Assembly: GCA_030614305.1 (NCBI GenBank)
Contig: JAUWKH010000011.1
Coordinates: forward strand, 1 to 16,176
Direction of reading: 5' to 3'
Length of the DNA: 16,176 nt
Origin: Bacteroidota bacterium
GTDB lineage: Bacteria > Bacteroidota > Bacteroidia > Bacteroidales > JADFUO01
Within the stretch, counting starts at the first letter, position 1, and every line of letters starts with the position of its first letter. Shown here one piece after another: positions 13,733 through 16,176 of the stretch. A program made the translations under genes and the position numbers. The notes below the pieces were generated by a model. It was not told where the DNA came from, ran no database searches, and saw nothing but the letters and a program-made list of their open reading frames with translations.

Positions 13733-13748
13733 CACGAAAGGATTCGTG
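13733..13748. terminator. Hairpin downstream of higA, possible terminator
   Basis: CACGAA-AGGA-TTCGTG forms a 6-bp stem about 35 bp beyond the higA stop. On the minus strand it is followed by TGGTTTGGGTTT, only partly T-rich. It may stop higBA transcription before the next gene's promoter, or be part of another small repeat. Confidence 0.3.
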
Positions 13749-13781
13749 CAGTAGCGGGGCTTTCATTCGATTATAAATCTA

Positions 13782-14081
13782 TTACAAAAAAGTCAGCCCA
13801 ATTTTTTTATTCAAACCGGTTTCAAAAATTCGAATTAGTGTTGACAGTTGTATATTCCCTTTCGCATTTTCAATTTTTGAAATATAACTTTTCTTTGTCC
13901 CTGCCTTTTTAGCTAATTGTTCTTGTGTAAGTTTTGCTTCTTGACGAGCTTCTTTCAACATTTCACTTACAATAAACATTTGAGCTTTCTCTTCAAAGGT
14001 GTTTCTGCTTTCTGAACCAATTTTTCCATGCTCACGTTCAATTAATTCATCGAATGTTTTTATGTTACTATAATCTGTCAT
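13782..14081 (-). CDS. higA: HigA-type antitoxin, XRE-family helix-turn-helix
   Basis: This 99-residue protein has an N-terminal helical part (FDELIEREHGKIG, EEKAQMFIVSEML) and a helix-turn-helix domain at about 45-85: EAKLTQEQLAKKAGTKKSYI then SKIENAKGN. It should bind and neutralise the toxin encoded just upstream and, with it, repress the operon through the palindrome at 14431-14448. Toxin-first gene order with 5 bp between the genes is the HigBA arrangement. Length and domain look complete. The neighbouring downstream gene is another antitoxin on the same strand with its own promoter. Confidence 0.85.
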   Translation of the reverse strand: MTDYSNIKTFDELIEREHGKIGSESRNTFEEKAQMFIVSEMLKEARQEAKLTQEQLAKKAGTKKSYISKIENAKGNIQLSTLIRIFETGLNKKIGLTFL

Positions 14082-14086
14082 AATTT

Positions 14087-14422
14087 TTATTTTTTAAGTC
14101 TAAAATATTCATTTTTCAATTTCATTGCTTTTTCAATCTCCTTCTTTAGTGTTTTTTGTGATTTTTTCTGGAATCCATTAAAAAGAACAACAAGTTTCCC
14201 TTTATCAAAACAACAAAAAACCCGATAGATATTTGATTGATATTCAACTCGAATTTCAAAAAGCCCTTCGTATCCAGTCATTGGCGATAAGAACTTTTTA
14301 GTCACCATTTCAAGCTGTTTTATCAATTCAAATACATATTGAAATTTTGACTTTACATTAATCTCAAGCGTTTTATAAAAATCAATAAAGTATTCTCCAT
14401 GAAATATGATTTTTCTATTCAT
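14087..14422 (-). CDS. higB: HigB/RelE-superfamily toxin (gp49-like)
   Basis: This 111-residue protein is a phage-derived gp49-like/RelE-family toxin: a helical N-terminal half (FYKTLEINVKSKFQYVFEL), a strand with GLFEIRVEYQSNIYRVFCC, then FDKGKLVVLFNGFQKKSQKT and a Lys-rich C-terminal helix. The EIRVEYQSNIYRV...LLNGFQKK pattern is diagnostic. Such toxins cut mRNA on the ribosome; the conserved Arg/Tyr/Lys residues needed are present by eye. It precedes the antitoxin by 5 bp. Its ATG lies only 4 nt after a perfect promoter -7 element, so the transcript may be leaderless. The pair is the only toxin-antitoxin locus in the window with both partners intact. Confidence 0.85.
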   Translation of the reverse strand: MNRKIIFHGEYFIDFYKTLEINVKSKFQYVFELIKQLEMVTKKFLSPMTGYEGLFEIRVEYQSNIYRVFCCFDKGKLVVLFNGFQKKSQKTLKKEIEKAMKLKNEYFRLKK

Positions 14423-14426
14423 GCTG

Positions 14427-14457
14427 CAAAGTTATCATAAATGATAACATATTCAAA
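14427..14457 (-). promoter_or_regulatory. higBA promoter: TTTG-N19-TAACTTTG
   Basis: On the minus strand TTTG (14457-14454) is followed after exactly 19 bases by TAACTTTG (14434-14427), a perfect match to the Bacteroidota promoter consensus. The -7 element ends 4 nt before the higB ATG (14422), so transcription should begin at or next to the start codon. Confidence 0.75.
14431..14448. promoter_or_regulatory. higBA operator palindrome
   Basis: GTTATCAT-AA-ATGATAAC is a perfect 18-bp inverted repeat. It fills the promoter spacer and overlaps the first four bases of the -7 element, the ideal site for HigA to exclude RNA polymerase. The size equals that of the operator before the orphan antitoxin (13656-13673). 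Confidence 0.7.
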
Positions 14458-14496
14458 GTTTATTTTAAAAAATAATTAAACTTTTGTGCCATAAAC

Positions 14497-14582
14497 CGGC
14501 TCAATGGAAAAAATGGGGGGAGTATAGAATTATATTAGTTTAATTGCATTATTCGATTATGCAATTTTTTTGTTAGCCGCTA
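14497..14582 (+). repeat. 86-bp repeat A, copy 2
   Basis: Same as 12495-12580 with one mismatch, including the terminator-like hairpin (AATTGCAT 14542-14549, ATGCAATT 14559-14566, then T7). Here it has no gene before it, only the tail codons GSMEKMGG, and it runs into a full-length MITE-like element. It is therefore a displaced gene end. Confidence 0.9.
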
Positions 14583-14693
14583 ATATCGCGAATTTACACG
14601 AATTTTCCTTCACCCAAATGAGTGAAATAAAATAAGTTCTATTTTATTTTATTCGCGCATTCGCGGCTATTTAAATATTTTATTTGCGGATTT
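14574..14693. repeat. MITE-like hairpin element, copy 1
   Basis: Almost identical to 16043-16161. The element starts TAGCCGC (14574) and its 3' arm ends GCGGCTA (14669); the inner CGCGAAT faces ATTCGCG, and a central hairpin AAATAAAATA-AGTTC-TATTTTATTT spans 14625-14649. A shared tail ends in TTTGCGGATTT at 14693. In this copy the left end AAATCCGCAA is missing and replaced by repeat A. Confidence 0.75.
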
Positions 14694-14749
14694 AAGGTTT
14701 TCTTTCAAAAAAGTGTAAAGCGATAAATGAAAAATGCCAAAAATTACTA
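14694..14749. other. Short spacer between repeat element and rhuM end
   Basis: No gene or clear signal. From 14740 the sequence is part of repeat B shared with 12920-12996. Confidence 0.5.
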
Positions 14750-14816
14750 CTAAATTTTGTCATCTGTCAGCTCGCTCAACTGCCTTTTTATATGTTTATC
14801 AAAATCAGATTCAAAA
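14740..14816 (-). repeat. 77-bp repeat B, copy 2 (rhuM 3' end)
   Basis: Matches 12920-12996 with one mismatch (G14770 region, GTCAGCTCGC versus GTCATCTCGC). It covers the last 22 codons of rhuM, its stop and 10 bp beyond. Confidence 0.9.
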
Positions 14817-15787
14817 AGTTGGTCTTGCACCACTCTAAATCTCTCAAATTCTGTTTCAGCAAAAGCTTTGGCAATTTCGGCAGTAACTCGCCCAGGGTTT
14901 TCAAGTACTTCACGTTGGTTAAACCGCAAGAAAACATTGAGTTTTACTGCCCAATCACTCATTGTCATTGGGAAACCTCGTTCTGCTTGATCTTCAGCAT
15001 AGTCTAAATACATCGTTACAAAGCGGTCGAGTGATTTAATCTCTTTTTCTTTCAAGTAATTTTTGGCTATCAACACATCATTTTTAATAATTTTTCCTTT
15101 GGGCGCATTTTTCCAGGTACTCAGCCCCATGTGTTCTTTTTCGGCATTGGCACGGCTCACTATCAATTCAGCAGCTGTTTGATCGTGTATTGCAAAATGC
15201 AGTTTATTTTGAACTGTGGCAAAAAACAGCTTGGTTGTTTCTGCATTTTTATTGTAATCCATTGCCGTAGCGTAAATGTCAGTGATTTTTTGATAAAAAC
15301 CTCTTTCGCTAGCTCTTATCTCTCGGATTTCGGCAAGCAAATCATCAAAGTATTTCTTGCTGAAAAATGCACCGTTTTTCAATCGCTCCTTGTCCAATAC
15401 ATAACCACGTATTACAAAATCGTGCAACACATTGGTTGCCCATTGTCTAAATTGTATAGCTCTGCCGGAGTTTACTCTATAACCAACTGAAATAATAATA
15501 TCCAGATTATAAAACTCAACATCCCGCTCCACTTGTCTTTTTCCTTCAATTTGAACTATTCGAAAATTTCGAATAGTTGCCTCTGCACTTTGTTCGCGGG
15601 ATTTTAAAATCTCTTTTATATGATAATTAATTGTATTCACTTCCACTTCAAAAAGAACGGCTATTAGCTTTTGCGACAACCAAACGGTTTCGTCCTCAAT
15701 ACGAACTTCGATGGTATTTTCGCCAGTTTGGTTTGTAAAAACAAGAAATTCAGCTGTGCTATTTCGTATTTGTAGTTTCTTTGTCAT
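14750..15787 (-). CDS. RhuM-family protein
   Basis: This 345-residue protein fits the virulence RhuM family (named after a Salmonella pathogenicity-island gene), whose biochemical role is not established to my knowledge. The N-terminal part has a DNA-binding-like region (about 30-65, VWLSQKLIAVLFEVEVNTIN then YHIKEILKS) followed by FRIVQIEGKRQVERDVEFYN, LDIIISVGYRVNSGRAIQFR and QWATNVLHDFVIRGYVLDKE, all family hallmarks. The C-terminal half (about 190-300) is helical with NKLHFAIHDQTAAELI and DYAEDQAERGFPMTM. It is often found beside restriction or toxin-antitoxin genes, as here. Length is normal and the frame clean, so the gene is intact. A 22-codon duplicate of its end lies at 12920-12996. 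Confidence 0.82.
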   Translation of the reverse strand: MTKKLQIRNSTAEFLVFTNQTGENTIEVRIEDETVWLSQKLIAVLFEVEVNTINYHIKEILKSREQSAEATIRNFRIVQIEGKRQVERDVEFYNLDIIISVGYRVNSGRAIQFRQWATNVLHDFVIRGYVLDKERLKNGAFFSKKYFDDLLAEIREIRASERGFYQKITDIYATAMDYNKNAETTKLFFATVQNKLHFAIHDQTAAELIVSRANAEKEHMGLSTWKNAPKGKIIKNDVLIAKNYLKEKEIKSLDRFVTMYLDYAEDQAERGFPMTMSDWAVKLNVFLRFNQREVLENPGRVTAEIAKAFAETEFERFRVVQDQLFESDFDKHIKRQLSELTDDKI

Positions 15788-15797
15788 ATTTCAATTT

Positions 15798-15911
15798 TTA
15801 AAATTTGTTTTTCATATCTGAAATAATTAACTGTTCCGAAACATTTATAATGTCAATAGAATAAACACCAAAGACATCAAAACCTAACAGGCGAACTTGC
15901 CGACCTACTAA
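15798..15911 (-). pseudogene. TlpA/DUF4369-like N-terminal fragment (copy 2, diverged)
   Basis: On the minus strand the frame reads LVGRQVRLLGFDVFGVYSID, then IINVSEQ, and leaves similarity before TAA at 15798-15800. It matches copy 1 (AGQQVRLIGFEGFGIYTIDS, KVSEQ) with several substitutions, so it is an older or independent copy. The signal-peptide region has been replaced by an AAAGTT tandem repeat. It lies directly upstream of rhuM on the same strand. Confidence 0.5.
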
Positions 15912-15972
15912 AGTTAAAAAGTTTGTAAAGTTAGAAAGTTTATAAAGTTCATAAAGTTAGTAAAGTTTATAA
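15910..15972. repeat. Degenerate tandem repeat of AAAGTT units
   Basis: Seven or more AAAGTT cores spaced about 8-11 bp (from 15910, such as AAAGTTTGTAAAGTTAGAAAG) form a degenerate tandem array. On the minus strand this would encode repeated Asn-Phe-Thr/Ile in a signal peptide, matching the shorter LTLLT run in copy 1; expansion of this repeat probably destroyed the gene start. Confidence 0.6.
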
Positions 15973-16016
15973 CGTTTTGATGAATACTGAAAGAATTTTT
16001 AAGATTCCTTCTGATT
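15953..16016. repeat. 64-bp repeat C, copy 2
   Basis: Matches 12840-12903 with one mismatch. In this copy it is followed immediately by the left terminal repeat of the complete MITE-like element; in copy 1 it is followed by the rhuM fragment. Confidence 0.9.
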
Positions 16017-16018
16017 CC

Positions 16019-16163
16019 TAAAATCCGCAAGTGTTTTTTTGTTAGCCGCTAATATCGCGAATATACAGAATTTTCCTTCACCCAAATGAGTGAAATAAAA
16101 TAAGTTCTATTTTATTTTATTCGCGCATTCGCGGCTATTTAAATATTTTATTTGCGGATTTTA
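16019..16163. mobile_element. MITE-like element with 12-bp perfect terminal inverted repeats
   Basis: TAAAATCCGCAA (16019-16030) and TTGCGGATTTTA (16152-16163) are perfect inverted ends; the outermost TA on each side could be a target duplication of the Tc1/mariner/IS630 kind. Inside are TAGCCGC (16043) and GCGGCTA (ending 16137), nested arms, and the same central hairpin as at 14625-14649. No coding capacity. It is a near twin of 14574-14693, which lacks the left end. Confidence 0.65.
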
Positions 16164-16176
16164 ACTATATTTATAA

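Noticed and set aside
13700..13780. Integron attC site near the GTTAAAC at 13718
   Set aside because: One GTTRRRY-like box is present, but no properly spaced RYYYAAC partner or paired inner boxes could be found, and no integrase is in the window.
14757..15490. Plus-strand frames opposite rhuM
   Set aside because: Antisense shadows of a full-length conserved gene.

Overview
The window looks like an AT-rich chromosomal stretch from a member of the Bacteroidota (Bacteroidetes). The evidence is a tyrosine ammonia-lyase close to the Flavobacterium type, an outer-membrane receptor of the Bacteroidota TonB/beta-barrel class, an HtrB-like acyltransferase with the usual Bacteroidota N-terminus, and several start regions carrying the Bacteroidota promoter pattern (TTTG about 19-22 nt before TAnnTTTG). 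No rRNA, tRNA or complete CRISPR array is visible.

Layout. 1-771 is a degraded region: degenerate tandem repeats, a frameshifted N-terminal remnant of a Cas6-family CRISPR endonuclease (245-417), one CRISPR-repeat-like sequence (419-450), and a segment bounded by a 10-bp inverted repeat. 772-8372 is the healthy core: a tyrosine ammonia-lyase and a FabG-type ketoreductase in one unit, a TonB-type receptor on the other strand, then a ketosynthase / acyl carrier protein / acyltransferase operon. Together these resemble a reduced flexirubin or aryl-polyene type pathway: tyrosine gives 4-coumarate, which is extended by ketosynthase and ketoreductase on an ACP, and the product is passed to a membrane acyltransferase. 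Several expected genes (chain-length partner, dehydratase, CoA/ACP ligase, exporter) are not in this window.

8373-10280 holds an MNT nucleotidyltransferase whose HEPN partner is cut to 25 residues, a PAS-domain protein, and an alpha/beta hydrolase broken by a small deletion that removes the nucleophile elbow. 10281-12525 looks foreign in part: a lipoprotein with six prenyltransferase-type (alpha/alpha toroid) repeats is preceded by strong Shine-Dalgarno sequences, unusual for Bacteroidota, and is followed by a start-less, stop-interrupted reading frame.

12495-16176 is a mosaic of short duplicated pieces (gene ends, a TlpA-like N-terminal fragment, the RhuM 3' end, MITE-like hairpins) around toxin-antitoxin genes: a DUF2683-type antitoxin with a truncated toxin, an intact HigB/HigA pair with a striking promoter/operator and probable leaderless start, and a full-length RhuM-family gene. 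The main theme of the right half is a decaying toxin-antitoxin/defence island shaped by small inverted-repeat elements. All function calls come from reading motifs by eye; no database search was made.
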